Assembly: GCA_046152935.1 (NCBI GenBank) | Contig: JBJXGB010000148.1 | Span: 1-33,330 of the forward strand | DNA length: 33,330 nt | Source of the DNA: CAZMFZ01 sp046152935 | Lineage (GTDB): Bacteria; Bacteroidota; Bacteroidia; Cytophagales; UBA9547 | Reading direction: 5' to 3' | Shown here: piece by piece, positions 1 to 9,300 of the stretch | How the letters are laid out: every line of letters begins with the position of its first letter | Numbering within the stretch: the first letter of the stretch is position 1 | Program-made: the position numbers and the translations under genes | Notes under the pieces: generated by a model | What the model saw: only the letters and a program-made list of their open reading frames with translations | Databases searched by the model: none | What the model was told of the DNA's origin: nothing

Positions 1-39
1 AAGTTGGACATGTTTTTTTTAATCATTGGACTATATTGA

Positions 40-71
40 AAACGGTTTCAATAAAACTACTGAAACCGTTT
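40..71. repeat. Inverted repeat, possible weak terminator
   Basis: An 11-bp perfect stem (40-50 with 61-71) encloses a 10-base loop. It lies about 130 bases downstream of the minus-strand gene ending at 201. On the minus strand only TTTTC follows the stem, so it is a weak terminator candidate at best. Apart from this hairpin and a doubtful 30-codon reading frame at 96-188, positions 1-200 hold nothing I recognise. Confidence 0.35.
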
Positions 72-95
72 GATATTCAGATACTTATGAGCTAT

Positions 96-188
96 TTACC
101 AACTATTTTTCAGTATTATGCCTTTTATTAATGGTTCTACAATATACAAGGCAGACAGCCAGAAGCCGATATAGATCGTGAATTTGAT
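96..188 (-). other. Possible 30-residue membrane peptide frame without a standard start
   Basis: An open frame just downstream of the minus-strand barrel/SPOR gene encodes 30 residues with a strongly hydrophobic core (FTIYIGFWLSALYIVEPLIK) and a basic tail ending at TAA (98-96). A GGAGG string at 201-197, overlapping the upstream stop codon, sits at SD-like distance from an ATC codon. No ATG, GTG or TTG precedes the hydrophobic part. It could be a non-canonically started small membrane protein, a gene remnant, or chance. Function unknown. Confidence 0.15.
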
Positions 189-200
189 TTAAATAACCTC

Positions 201-2342
201 CTATTTCAAGCCAGTGGTGCTGTACACGTTTACTGGCTTGAATTGTTCTTTCACTATTATTGGGTAGCCTTGTTGCTGCAATCTGCTTCTTATTTCGTTT
301 GCTACAATATCGTCCCCTGTGCCGTACACTATAATTCTATGCAGCTTATAGTTTGTAGATGCTTTAAATTTGGAGGCCACATCATTAGACATTACCGTTT
401 GCACGTAAGCATCAAATCCATCCATCTTCAATTTATCCATCAAGGTGTATACATTGTCCATATTTCTAAATGCCCCAACTTGGTAGCCAAACCCTAAAAT
501 AGTCGATACTTCGCCTTCTCTAGAATACAGTTTGTACATTTCCATACCGCCAATGGCCACTGCCGCAGGTTTCAAATCTAACACCCCTTTATCAGTTTTG
601 ATTGCAGCATTTGCTTGGGCCTCTTGCATTCTTGGTTGGTAATTTATCGACCTTACAAGTGGCGATGGCACTCCTGCCGCCTCTGCCAAAGCGATTTTTT
701 GTTGCAATTTTTTATCTCCAATTTCAAATATCACATCGCTATTGTCCGATTTTCGATCTATAAATTCAAAAGAACCATCTTCGTTCGCTATTGAATGGTC
801 TACCACACGGTTATATTTATCTACCAAATCAAGATTTACTTTGTAAGCGGCCACACTTGGGTCGTTTAGCTCCAGTTTCCCAGTCATTAATCTTGTGCCT
901 TCTTTCGATTTAGTTAACACATCGTTAAATGGAATATTCTCCTCTTTTATCAGATGGTTTTGGTTGTCTTTCACATTGTAAGCCATTTTCGACTGCACTT
1001 TGGCAGAACCCACTTCGTACACTACTTTATAGTTGCCAGGTTTCAAGTTCTTAAAAGAAAATTGTCCCTCCTTGGCGGTAGTAAATCTCGATTTCACCAT
1101 CTTATCATCTTGATTTACCAACAGTACTTGCACACCTTCTTTCGTTTGAGAAGGATCTTTGAAATCTACAAAACCTTCAATATTATAGGCTAGACTGTCC
1201 GATTTTGGCACATATTCTTCGTTTCCTTGTGATAATATCTGCGTACCAGGACTATTAATTTGGTAAGCTACATTGGTCGATTGAGGGCAGGGTGGCTGCA
1301 CTTCAAATAGCACATTAAAAATTCCTTTTTCTAAATTTGTAAAATTAATATTACCGTTTGCATCGGCAGAAGCAGTGGCTATTTTAATGCCAAATTGATC
1401 GTAAAGCACAGCCAACGTTTTGCAAGGACCTCCATCGCTGTCCATTTCAATATTTATTTCTCCGTTTTCAACACTAAGTTGAAGTGTATGCCGCAAACCT
1501 TCTCTTAAATTTACGTCAAAATTGCCCTCTCTGCTCAACATTTGCTGTGGCTCGGCCAATATTTCTTCTGGGGTTATAAGTACGATCGCATCTTCAATTT
1601 TCACCATTCCAGTGTCAATTTCAAATTTCATCTTTTTGAATAATTTCATATTGATACCTCCTCGCAAAGTCGCATACTGCAGCACAGAGCCATTGTCTGG
1701 AAAAGCAGATTGAATTAGCGGACTTTTTCCAAAACTTGTTTGAACAGATACTTGTAAGAAAGCCGAAGTTTTTCGCGATATTTTCACCTCCACACCTGCC
1801 CCCACTATAGGGCCAAGCAAAGGAGCAAAACTAAGATCAAGTTTATTGAGTCCTACTTCATTTTTTACCACTTTGAAATTTCCAACCGAGTCCGGAAAAG
1901 TTTCGATCACTTGGGCATCTCTGTTTATGGTCACAAATGAAAGATTTATTCCAGCGATCACAAACGGATTTATCCGATATTTGCTATTTAACAAATACAT
2001 TTTCCCCAAAGCACTTATCCCAACTACATTTAAAGGATTTACATTGCCATAAGTGAATAGAAAATTGGCATCTCCACCGTAATACACCCTTTTTTTGAAT
2101 TTGTACCAGCCAGAAATGCCCACAATTGGCGATGGGTTTATGCCCCCAAAGAGATTTGTTTGCAAACCTAGGCTGTTGAAATTTACTTGCGATGGAAACA
2201 TGGCAACGCCTAAATATGGCGTCAAAGAAAGCTTTCTTTCGATTCTTTCGGTAATTATTGTTTGAGCATAACAATCCCGCTTCTCAATAATGAGTAAAAG
2301 AAAGACCAATAAAAGTGGTATTTTAAAGTAGATACTTGGCAA
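201..2342 (-). CDS. Outer-membrane barrel-like protein with CnaB-like repeats and C-terminal SPOR domain
   Basis: A 713-residue exported protein of unrecognised specific function. A signal peptide (about 1-26, cleavage after CYA) precedes a region of alternating strands (about 27-240) like Bacteroidota outer-membrane barrel domains. Three CnaB/carboxypeptidase-regulatory-like beta modules follow (about 285-350, 385-460, 485-550), with 'GxxxFxxLxxGxYxVxxEV'-type ends. The C-terminus (about 617-705) looks like a SPOR domain (YQVGAF, two beta-alpha-beta halves, ending HRIIVYG), a family that binds denuded peptidoglycan. An inferred role is linking the outer membrane to the cell wall. The start is TTG: an in-frame TAA lies two codons upstream and no ATG occurs before or inside the signal peptide. 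It lies 97 bases after the lipoprotein gene on the same strand and has its own -7 box. An 11-bp inverted repeat (205-215/232-242) overlaps the last codons. Confidence 0.7.
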   Translation of the reverse strand: MPSIYFKIPLLLVFLLLIIEKRDCYAQTIITERIERKLSLTPYLGVAMFPSQVNFNSLGLQTNLFGGINPSPIVGISGWYKFKKRVYYGGDANFLFTYGNVNPLNVVGISALGKMYLLNSKYRINPFVIAGINLSFVTINRDAQVIETFPDSVGNFKVVKNEVGLNKLDLSFAPLLGPIVGAGVEVKISRKTSAFLQVSVQTSFGKSPLIQSAFPDNGSVLQYATLRGGINMKLFKKMKFEIDTGMVKIEDAIVLITPEEILAEPQQMLSREGNFDVNLREGLRHTLQLSVENGEINIEMDSDGGPCKTLAVLYDQFGIKIATASADANGNINFTNLEKGIFNVLFEVQPPCPQSTNVAYQINSPGTQILSQGNEEYVPKSDSLAYNIEGFVDFKDPSQTKEGVQVLLVNQDDKMVKSRFTTAKEGQFSFKNLKPGNYKVVYEVGSAKVQSKMAYNVKDNQNHLIKEENIPFNDVLTKSKEGTRLMTGKLELNDPSVAAYKVNLDLVDKYNRVVDHSIANEDGSFEFIDRKSDNSDVIFEIGDKKLQQKIALAEAAGVPSPLVRSINYQPRMQEAQANAAIKTDKGVLDLKPAAVAIGGMEMYKLYSREGEVSTILGFGYQVGAFRNMDNVYTLMDKLKMDGFDAYVQTVMSNDVASKFKASTNYKLHRIIVYGTGDDIVANEIRSRLQQQGYPIIVKEQFKPVNVYSTTGLK

Positions 2343-2376
2343 ATCTTACGTTATACTTTGTTTTTTACCTCAATGC

Positions 2377-2384
2377 CAAATATA
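2377..2384 (-). promoter_or_regulatory. Candidate Bacteroidota -7 box (TATATTTG)
   Basis: Read on the minus strand, this matches TAnnTTTG and lies 34 bases before the TTG start at 2342. No well-placed TTTG (-33) element is visible; the nearest is only 12 bases upstream. The barrel/SPOR gene may therefore have its own promoter in addition to read-through from the lipoprotein gene. Confidence 0.4.
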
Positions 2385-2439
2385 CGAAGTGTATCACAAA
2401 GTGTTAGTAATGTGTTGCTAAAATGTAATTACAATATTA

Positions 2440-3405
2440 TTAATCACAAATATCGATGGGCACTATCACGCAGTCATCTGAGGCAAGAAATATACTGCCT
2501 GTCCAAACACATCTACCCGATCTTGATTTCGCAAAATAGGAATATAGGCCTTTATACTTTGTCACTGTCAAAGCATTTGTATTCACTTCAGCACATGAAA
2601 AAGGAGCTCTAGATAAAACGATATTACCGATCGAATCAATCGCATTTAGCTTGATAGAAATTGGTAGCAACGTGTCATTTATTGAAGTTGTGTAAAATGA
2701 TAAAGTGCCACTTTCGCATTTACTCAGATTCACCAATCGTATAGTTCCTTTGTTCACAAATACGGTGTCAGACCACACACAGCCATCTTGGCTTTTGGCA
2801 TAATATCGATAAGTACCAGGTGCTTTATAAACAGACACGGTATTGGCATTTTGGGGCGAAGGCGTATTGCCAATGCCATAGATACCTGATAAGGTGTACA
2901 GTTCAGCATTCGTATTGGCAGTTTCTGTTAGGCTAATAGCTATCGGAATTTTATTCGTGTTGGTAGTGTAAAAAATAATATTTCCATCATCTGGTATTAT
3001 AATTACCGTCAAAGACAAAGTTTGGCCTTGCGTCAAATCGCGGGCATCAAAATATCCTCCTGTAGAAATATTGCTTAAATTCAGAAATCTGTCATTATTG
3101 TAGTATGAAATTAAGATATAATACTCTTTACCAGGTTCTAATATTAAACTTGCATTTCCATTATTATCACTTAGGGTCGTAGTTATTTGATTTACTGAAT
3201 AGTTTTTTGTGGCAACGGCATTTGAAAAATCTACTTCATTTTCATAGACAGATATTCTTGCACCAGACACTATTTTACTACTATCATCTACGACATTAAA
3301 ATTAATAATCGGGTCTTTGGTAAATTCATCACCTTCGTTCTTGCACGACTGTACAGCAAAAACAAATAAAAACGAAACGACAGAAAGGTAAAAAGCTTGT
3401 TTCAA
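2440..3405 (-). CDS. Lipoprotein with duplicated C-terminal domain
   Basis: A 321-residue predicted lipoprotein. The hydrophobic signal ends in a lipobox (FAVQSC, Cys21) followed by Lys-Asn-Glu, so it should be lipidated; the final membrane is not decidable here. Residues 32-135 form a beta-rich region resembling a carboxypeptidase-regulatory fold. The rest is two copies of a roughly 90-residue module (about 140-230 and 232-320), each with FYTT, PI-I-L, a G-Y-Y-AKS segment, a CVW tripeptide and a terminal Cys. The repeated Cys pairs suggest one disulfide per module. I do not recognise the family. The start is TTG: the frame reads back to a stop at 3420-3418 with no ATG. It begins 8 bases after the T9SS-cargo gene ends, so the two are probably cotranscribed. 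Confidence 0.7.
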   Translation of the reverse strand: MKQAFYLSVVSFLFVFAVQSCKNEGDEFTKDPIINFNVVDDSSKIVSGARISVYENEVDFSNAVATKNYSVNQITTTLSDNNGNASLILEPGKEYYILISYYNNDRFLNLSNISTGGYFDARDLTQGQTLSLTVIIIPDDGNIIFYTTNTNKIPIAISLTETANTNAELYTLSGIYGIGNTPSPQNANTVSVYKAPGTYRYYAKSQDGCVWSDTVFVNKGTIRLVNLSKCESGTLSFYTTSINDTLLPISIKLNAIDSIGNIVLSRAPFSCAEVNTNALTVTKYKGLYSYFAKSRSGRCVWTGSIFLASDDCVIVPIDICD

Positions 3406-3413
3406 GATCTTAA

Positions 3414-4490
3414 TTATTCAAATATTAAACTTTTATCAATTTTGGCATTGCCATCTTCTACCCGCAACAAATATTTGCCAGTAGGTAGGCTGGCATTTTC
3501 ATAAACCATGTTCAATTTCCCATCTTTGCTGGCCATCTGTTTCGAATCTACCAATGTACCCTTTACATCATAAAAATTGAAAGTCACCAAGTTATTCTCT
3601 GGCGATTGGTATTCGATATTTACTTTATCTTTGCTAGGAATTGGGAAAATACTAAGATTACGAGCCAATTTCTTCTTGAAAGTCGAAATAGAAATAGTTG
3701 AATCTGATTTGTTAAAATCATACTTATTTATTTGCTCAAACCCAGCATTATTCACTACATAGAAAGACGAGTAAGCTACGCAATATTCTTCGGTATTAAT
3801 TTTTACAAAGTACGTTCCGTTGTATAATGGCACATAATATTTATTTGTTTCCCCTACTATTGCCCTTTGTACTCCATCCGAATTTGTAATTACATACCAT
3901 TGATACGAAAAGGCCTCACTCGATTCCAAAAGAGTGTCCTTTGTAGCGGTGCCATACACCGATATTGTAGGAATAATATTTTTGCCACTCATATCGACAG
4001 AAATGGAAGAAGAGCTTAGTGAACAACCAGTACTATCCATTATTGTCACTGAGTAATTGCCATTTGAAACAGGGTTGTAATTCGAACCTGCAGCATTTGC
4101 AATCGTGCTTTTTCCGATTTTCCACAGGTATTTATCAAAGCCATTTACAACACTTAAAGAATAGGGCAATGAGCATGAAGTTTGGTTTAATGCTACGATG
4201 GTAGGAAATGCCTTGCAGATCATCGGTTGATGAAAACCTTGGGTTGCAAAACCAGTAGGGTCGGTCCCGGTAAAAACAATTACTTCGCCAATCGTCCACA
4301 TGTAAGTAATATTTGCAACGCTCGTTTCGTTTCCAGCTGTCCCTATTGCATTTGGGGCAGCTTTCGTTGTTTTATTTGCCTGTGCCAAACCCAAATTCAC
4401 GACACTGCTCATCACGTAAAACATCGCAAGAAAAATTGCTTTTTTTGAAATAATGGGCTCTTTCAAACAGCAACACACATTTTTAATCAT
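3414..4490 (-). CDS. Secreted protein with T9SS type A sorting domain
   Basis: A 358-residue secreted protein. The signal peptide (hydrophobic about 18-37, ending LAQA) has an unusual Cys-Cys-Cys stretch at residues 6-8. Next comes a segment (about 63-92) of the form WTIGEV...TGFATQGFHQP, which I recognise as common in small Bacteroidota T9SS cargo proteins. Two Ig/PKD-like stretches follow. The last roughly 80 residues are a T9SS type A sorting domain (SIFPIPSKDKVNIEY, a YDVKG turn, then LPTGKYLLRVEDG and a final K-S-LIFE strand), so it should cross the outer membrane by T9SS and be anchored or released. No catalytic motif is visible. First gene of a minus-strand group with the lipoprotein. 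A TATATTTG box lies immediately before the ATG. Confidence 0.75.
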   Translation of the reverse strand: MIKNVCCCLKEPIISKKAIFLAMFYVMSSVVNLGLAQANKTTKAAPNAIGTAGNETSVANITYMWTIGEVIVFTGTDPTGFATQGFHQPMICKAFPTIVALNQTSCSLPYSLSVVNGFDKYLWKIGKSTIANAAGSNYNPVSNGNYSVTIMDSTGCSLSSSSISVDMSGKNIIPTISVYGTATKDTLLESSEAFSYQWYVITNSDGVQRAIVGETNKYYVPLYNGTYFVKINTEEYCVAYSSFYVVNNAGFEQINKYDFNKSDSTISISTFKKKLARNLSIFPIPSKDKVNIEYQSPENNLVTFNFYDVKGTLVDSKQMASKDGKLNMVYENASLPTGKYLLRVEDGNAKIDKSLIFE

Positions 4491-4492
4491 AC

Positions 4493-4500
4493 CAAATATA
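4493..4500 (-). promoter_or_regulatory. Candidate -7 box directly abutting the ATG of the T9SS-cargo gene
   Basis: On the minus strand the sequence reads TATATTTG-GT-ATG, leaving two bases between a perfect TAnnTTTG box and the start codon. A TTG lies 15 bases upstream of the box, slightly short of the usual 17-23 spacing. If the box is real, transcription would start at or inside the ATG, giving a leaderless message. Confidence 0.35.
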
Positions 4501-4940
4501 ATTATAGATTGCGGTCAATTACTAAATACTACAATAAATACCAAAAATAAAATTACGTAACTAAAAAACGAATCATTTTATTAGTTGTAATTTTATTTTC
4601 CGCTTACTTTTCACCGCATACGATGAAATGAAAGACTCATCTCAAATGTAAATGATCAATTTTTCAATCTTGCTATTTGCCAAAAAAAACATCGACTTTT
4701 TCTTTTCATTTTTTGTTTTTTGACGATATCAGAAAATGCAGACGAATTACACCCACCGATTCTGTTATTTTTTTCATTTTTGGGGATAATTGAGGTAGAA
4801 AAAACGAAATTTAATTTATAACTATTCTAAATTGAAGCTTAAAAATGTGCAAAATGAAGTTAAATGACTGATTAAATGATACAAAACCCGGTTTCAGTGA
4901 CAAAAACAACCAGGATCTCTAAAAATCAAACTCAAACCTA
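4501..4940. other. Divergent intergenic region, no gene seen
   Basis: This is the space between the minus-strand T9SS-cargo gene and the act operon. It is very AT-rich, with T-runs around 4687-4730 and 4767-4780. I see no open frame with coding character, no RNA gene and no convincing operator. Promoter elements lie at its two edges. Confidence 0.6.
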
Positions 4941-4971
4941 TTTGAATTATTCGTAGCCCGTATTACTTTTG
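4941..4971 (+). promoter_or_regulatory. Promoter of the act-cox operon (TTTG-N19-TACTTTTG)
   Basis: TTTG at 4941-4944, a 19-base spacer and TACTTTTG at 4964-4971 match the Bacteroidota housekeeping consensus (-33 TTTG, -7 TAnnTTTG) exactly. Transcription would begin around 4975-4978. That is at the first ATG (4975), so either the mRNA is leaderless or the real start is ATG 4999 or 5005. Confidence 0.7.
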
Positions 4972-4998
4972 CACATGTCAAAAACGAACAAGCTGTTT

Positions 4999-6255
4999 AT
5001 GTCAATGAATTACAGGCCTTCGGGCAAGTTTCTACAAAAATCGTATTTAACCCTAATACTACTCTCATTTGTATTTGCCTACAACACGGTTTCTGCGCAA
5101 GCAGTTCCTACCGATGATGCGGTAATCAGTGCTGGAAAGGCATTATTTGAAAATAATTGCACCCAATGCCATGCCCTCAGCGATGAAGTAGTAATCGGTC
5201 CAGGTTTAGAAGGGGTTCATGCTAGACGTCCAATGCCTTGGCTCATAAAATGGATACGCAATTCTAGTGTCCTTATTAATAGTGGTGATGCTTACGCAAA
5301 TGAGATTTACAACAAGTTTGGCAAAACCCAAATGCAAAGCTTCGATTTCAAAGATGCTGAAATTGTCTCCATAGTAGCCTACATAAAATCTGAAAGTGAA
5401 AAAGTAGTGGCTGCTCCGGTGGCTGCAGCCGCAAGCACTGATGGATCAACACCCGCTGCTGCTCCTGCCTCACAAGACACTACAACTCTTAACTACATTT
5501 TAGCAGTTTTTTTAATTATATTAGTTCTTATCCTTGTCATATTGATTTTGGTGATATCGATTGTCACAAAATACCTTGACAACAAAGGTGATCTTTCCGA
5601 TATTGATGCCGAACAAGTTAATTTAAAATTTAATCTTTCAGCTATATATAATAGTAAGGCATTCAAAACAGGAATTGCCATCGTTTTTGTTCTCGTTGCA
5701 GGTAAAGCGTGTATCGATGGATTGGTAGGTGTGGGTATTACGCAAGGCTATGCACCAACACAGCCAATCGCTTTTTCTCACAAATTGCATGCTGGCGAAT
5801 ACAAAATTGGTTGTCAATATTGTCACACTGGGGCTTATAAAGCTAAATCTGCAAACATTCCTTCTACCAATATTTGTATGAATTGCCACAACGCCATCAA
5901 ACAAGAATCTCCTGAAATACAAAAATTGTACAAAGCTATCGAAACAGGTCGTCCTGTCGAGTGGGTAAGAGTTCACAACCTTCCAGATTTAGCCTATTTT
6001 AATCACTCGCAACACACTCAAGTTGGTGGCATACAGTGTCAACAATGTCATGGACCTATTGAAACAATGGAAGTGGTTCAGCAGTATTCACCGCTTACGA
6101 TGGGCTGGTGTATTACTTGCCATAGAGAAACATCTGTGAATGGCAAAGACAATCACTATTATGATAAACTAATGGCAGAACATGTCAGCAGCTCAAAAGA
6201 GCCAATGAAAGTGAAAGACATTGGTGGCTTAGAGTGCTCAAAATGCCATTATTAA
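4999..6255 (+). CDS. actA: Alternative Complex III subunit ActA, multiheme cytochrome c
   Basis: Multiheme c-type cytochrome of Alternative Complex III, which passes electrons from menaquinol towards the terminal oxidase. Numbered from ATG 4999 (418 residues) there are six CxxCH heme sites: Cys54 in an N-terminal monoheme domain, then Cys272, 293, 347, 371 and 413. The signal peptide ends near VSAQA. An Ala/Pro-rich linker (about 138-160) separates the monoheme domain from a transmembrane helix (about 166-190). A second hydrophobic stretch (about 224-245) precedes the pentaheme part, which corresponds to the five-heme ActA described in Rhodothermus marinus. The frame opens at TTG 4969 with ATGs at 4975, 4999 and 5005. 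I chose 4999 because the promoter ends at 4971, so transcription should begin near 4975; 4975 remains possible if the mRNA is leaderless. First gene of the operon. Confidence 0.92.
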   Translation: MSMNYRPSGKFLQKSYLTLILLSFVFAYNTVSAQAVPTDDAVISAGKALFENNCTQCHALSDEVVIGPGLEGVHARRPMPWLIKWIRNSSVLINSGDAYANEIYNKFGKTQMQSFDFKDAEIVSIVAYIKSESEKVVAAPVAAAASTDGSTPAAAPASQDTTTLNYILAVFLIILVLILVILILVISIVTKYLDNKGDLSDIDAEQVNLKFNLSAIYNSKAFKTGIAIVFVLVAGKACIDGLVGVGITQGYAPTQPIAFSHKLHAGEYKIGCQYCHTGAYKAKSANIPSTNICMNCHNAIKQESPEIQKLYKAIETGRPVEWVRVHNLPDLAYFNHSQHTQVGGIQCQQCHGPIETMEVVQQYSPLTMGWCITCHRETSVNGKDNHYYDKLMAEHVSSSKEPMKVKDIGGLECSKCHY

Positions 6256-6304
6256 AAATTATTCAAATTTATTAGGCTTACAATACTGAACGCAGACACT
6301 TTAT

Positions 6305-9300
6305 ATGCAGGAAAATAACAAAACTTATTGGAGGGGAATTGAAGAATTAGAGCAATCACCTGAGTTTGTTAATAAAGCAAAAAACGAGTTTTCTGAAAAT
6401 CCATCAAGCGATGAGTCAGGAACTTATAGAAGAGATTTTCTGAAATTAATGGGCTTTAGTTTAGCTGCTGCCACTTTGGCTGCTTGCGAAACACCAGTTA
6501 GAAAAGCTATTCCGTATTTGAACAAACCCGAAGAAATAGATCCTACATTGCCGAATTGGTATTCTTCTACTTATGTAGATGGTGGAGACTATTGCAGTAT
6601 TGTAGTTAAAACGCGCGAAGGTCGACCCATCAAAATTGAAGGAAATAAAAATTCTTCTATTTCACAAGGAGGAATAAGCCCTAGAGTTGCTGCTTCGGTT
6701 CTATCATTGTATGACAAAGAAAGATTTAGAGGTCCCAAAGTTGGCGATAAAAATGTAGCTTGGGATGAACTCGATACGCAGGTAATTTCCCAACTAAATA
6801 AGGTTGCTGCAAGTGGTAAAGCCATTAAAATTGTATCTAACACTATACTAAGTCCTTCCCTAAATAGAGCAATTTCAGATTTCACACTTAAGTATCCAAC
6901 TACATCACTAGTAACGTACGATGCAAACTCTGGATCGGCAATATTAGCGGCCAACGAAAAATCTTTTGGTTCTAAATTAATCCCTTCATACAATTTTAGC
7001 AAAGCAAACGTCATTGTGAGTTTTGGAGCAGACTTTTTAGGAACTTGGTTGTCTCCAGTGGAGTTTAACAAACAATATTCGCAAGGCAGAAGAATTGGTA
7101 AGTCGAAGAAAACAATGTCTCGTCATTATCAATTTGAGACTACCATGTCGCTTACAGGTGCTAATGCAGATTTCCGAACTGCGTTGAAACCTTCACAAGA
7201 AGGTTTAGTTGTCGCAAATCTTTACAATTTGTTAGCTACAAAATTTGGTGCTTCAAAGTTGAGCGTTGGTGAAGTAAAAGAAACTAAATACCTACAAAAA
7301 GCAGCTGATGACCTGTTTTCTAACAAAGGAAATTCTCTCGTTGTCAGCAACTCGAATGATACCAATGTGCAATTGATTGTAAATGCAATCAATAATTTAC
7401 TTGGTAACTACGGCTCTACTGTAAATGCCAGTATCCCTACTTATTACAAGAAAGGAAATGATGCGGAGTTTAATGTTTTTATCCAAGAAGTGCAATCAGG
7501 TAAAGTTGGAGCTGTAGTTTTTTTAAATTCTAATCCTGTCTACAACCACTCGCAAGGTGCAGTGCTAAAAGCCGCATTGTCGAAAGTTGAATTGATAATT
7601 TCTACTTCGGATAGACCAGATGAAACTTCGGCACTAGCTGGTTTTATTGCAGCCGACAATCATTTTTTAGAAAGCTGGACAGATGCAAATCCTAAAAAAG
7701 GTTGTTATAGTTTGGGTCAGCCGGCTATTTCGCCATTATTCAAAACCAGACAGGCGATCGAGTCGTTGTTGTCTTGGTCTGGAAATAGTGCAGATGCATA
7801 TTCTTATGTACAATCTACTTGGAAATCTGCTACATTTTCAATGCAAACAAAATATGCTACCTTTCAAGAGTTTTGGGATAATGCTTTGCACAATGGTGTT
7901 TTTGAAACAACTTCTGCCGATGTAGCCAATTTCAATTTTGATATTAGTTCAGTTTCATCTGCCATTGCAAATACTTACAAGGCAAATTCCACAGAAATTG
8001 AATATTCCATCTACGAAAAAGTAGGAATGGGTACTGGTTCTCAAGCCAATAATCCGTGGATTCAAGAATTCCCAGAACCAGTTTCGAAAGCTTGTTGGGA
8101 TAATTATATTGCTATTTCGCAAAAATTTGCTAGCGAAAAGGGTCTTGAACAAGGCGATATGGTGAAGCTTGATACTAAGTCAGGCAAATCTATTTCCCTG
8201 CCTATTTTAATACAACCTGGGCAAGCCTACAATACTGTTTCCATTGCTATCGGTTATGGAAGGCAAATTACGGGTAAAGCGGGTCTCAATGTCGGTCAAA
8301 ATGCTTATCCATTGCTAGAGTCAATCAACGGCAATGTATTGTTTTCTGGTGTTGTTGCAGCTTTAGCCAAAACAGGAGAAAAAAGAGAGATAGCTCAAAC
8401 ACAAACACACCAAACAATGATGGCTCGTCCTATTGTTCAAGAGTCTGTTTTGAGTGAATATTTGAAAAATCCCAAAGCAGGTAGATACGAGCCAATGATT
8501 AATACGGCTGAGGGACCTACCAAACCAGAAGATATATCTATTTGGAATACTAAAGGGTTAAAAACCCACACATACAACAACCACTTTTGGGGTTTAGCGA
8601 TTGATTTGAACTCTTGCACTGGCTGTGGCGCTTGTGTTATTAGTTGTCAGGCTGAAAATAATATTCCTGTGGTTGGTCGTAAGGAGGTATTGAATAGGAG
8701 AGAAATGCACTGGATTCGTATCGATCGGTACTATTCTTCCGATGCACTAAATCAAGAAGATAAGAGTATTGCTGGATTATTGGATGGAGAAAGAGAAGTA
8801 CCAGGCGAAAATCCGCAGGTTGTTTTTCAACCTGTTATGTGTCAGCATTGCAACAATGCCCCTTGTGAGTCGGTGTGCCCTGTTTTGGCAACTACGCATA
8901 GTACAGAAGGGTTAAATCAGATGACTTATAATCGTTGTGTGGGTACGCGTTATTGTGCCAATAACTGCCCATACAAAGTCCGTAGGTTTAACTGGTTCAG
9001 TTATTACTATAACACGGATTTCCAAGATATTAATCCTTCTCTGTCAGATTTGGGTAGAATGGTCTTAAATCCGGATGTAACTGTTCGTGCAAGAGGTGTG
9101 ATTGAAAAATGCTCAATGTGCGTCCAAAGGATACAGTCTGGCAAATTAGCTGCCAAAATTGAAAATCGTAGACCAATTGATGGCGAAATAGAAACAGCCT
9201 GTTCTCAGTCTTGCCCTTCAAATGCGCTAGTTTTTGGCGATATGAACGATCCAGAAAGTAGAATCTCTAAGTTATTGAACGAGGAGAATAAAGAAAGGGC

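Noticed and set aside
205..242. Terminator at the 3' end of the barrel/SPOR gene
   Set aside because: The 11-bp inverted repeat lies within the coding region and stop codon and no T-run follows on the minus strand.
6305..8560. Functional molybdopterin oxidoreductase
   Set aside because: The gene sits between actA and actC and has the ActB fusion layout; this half is known to lack molybdenum in ACIII.
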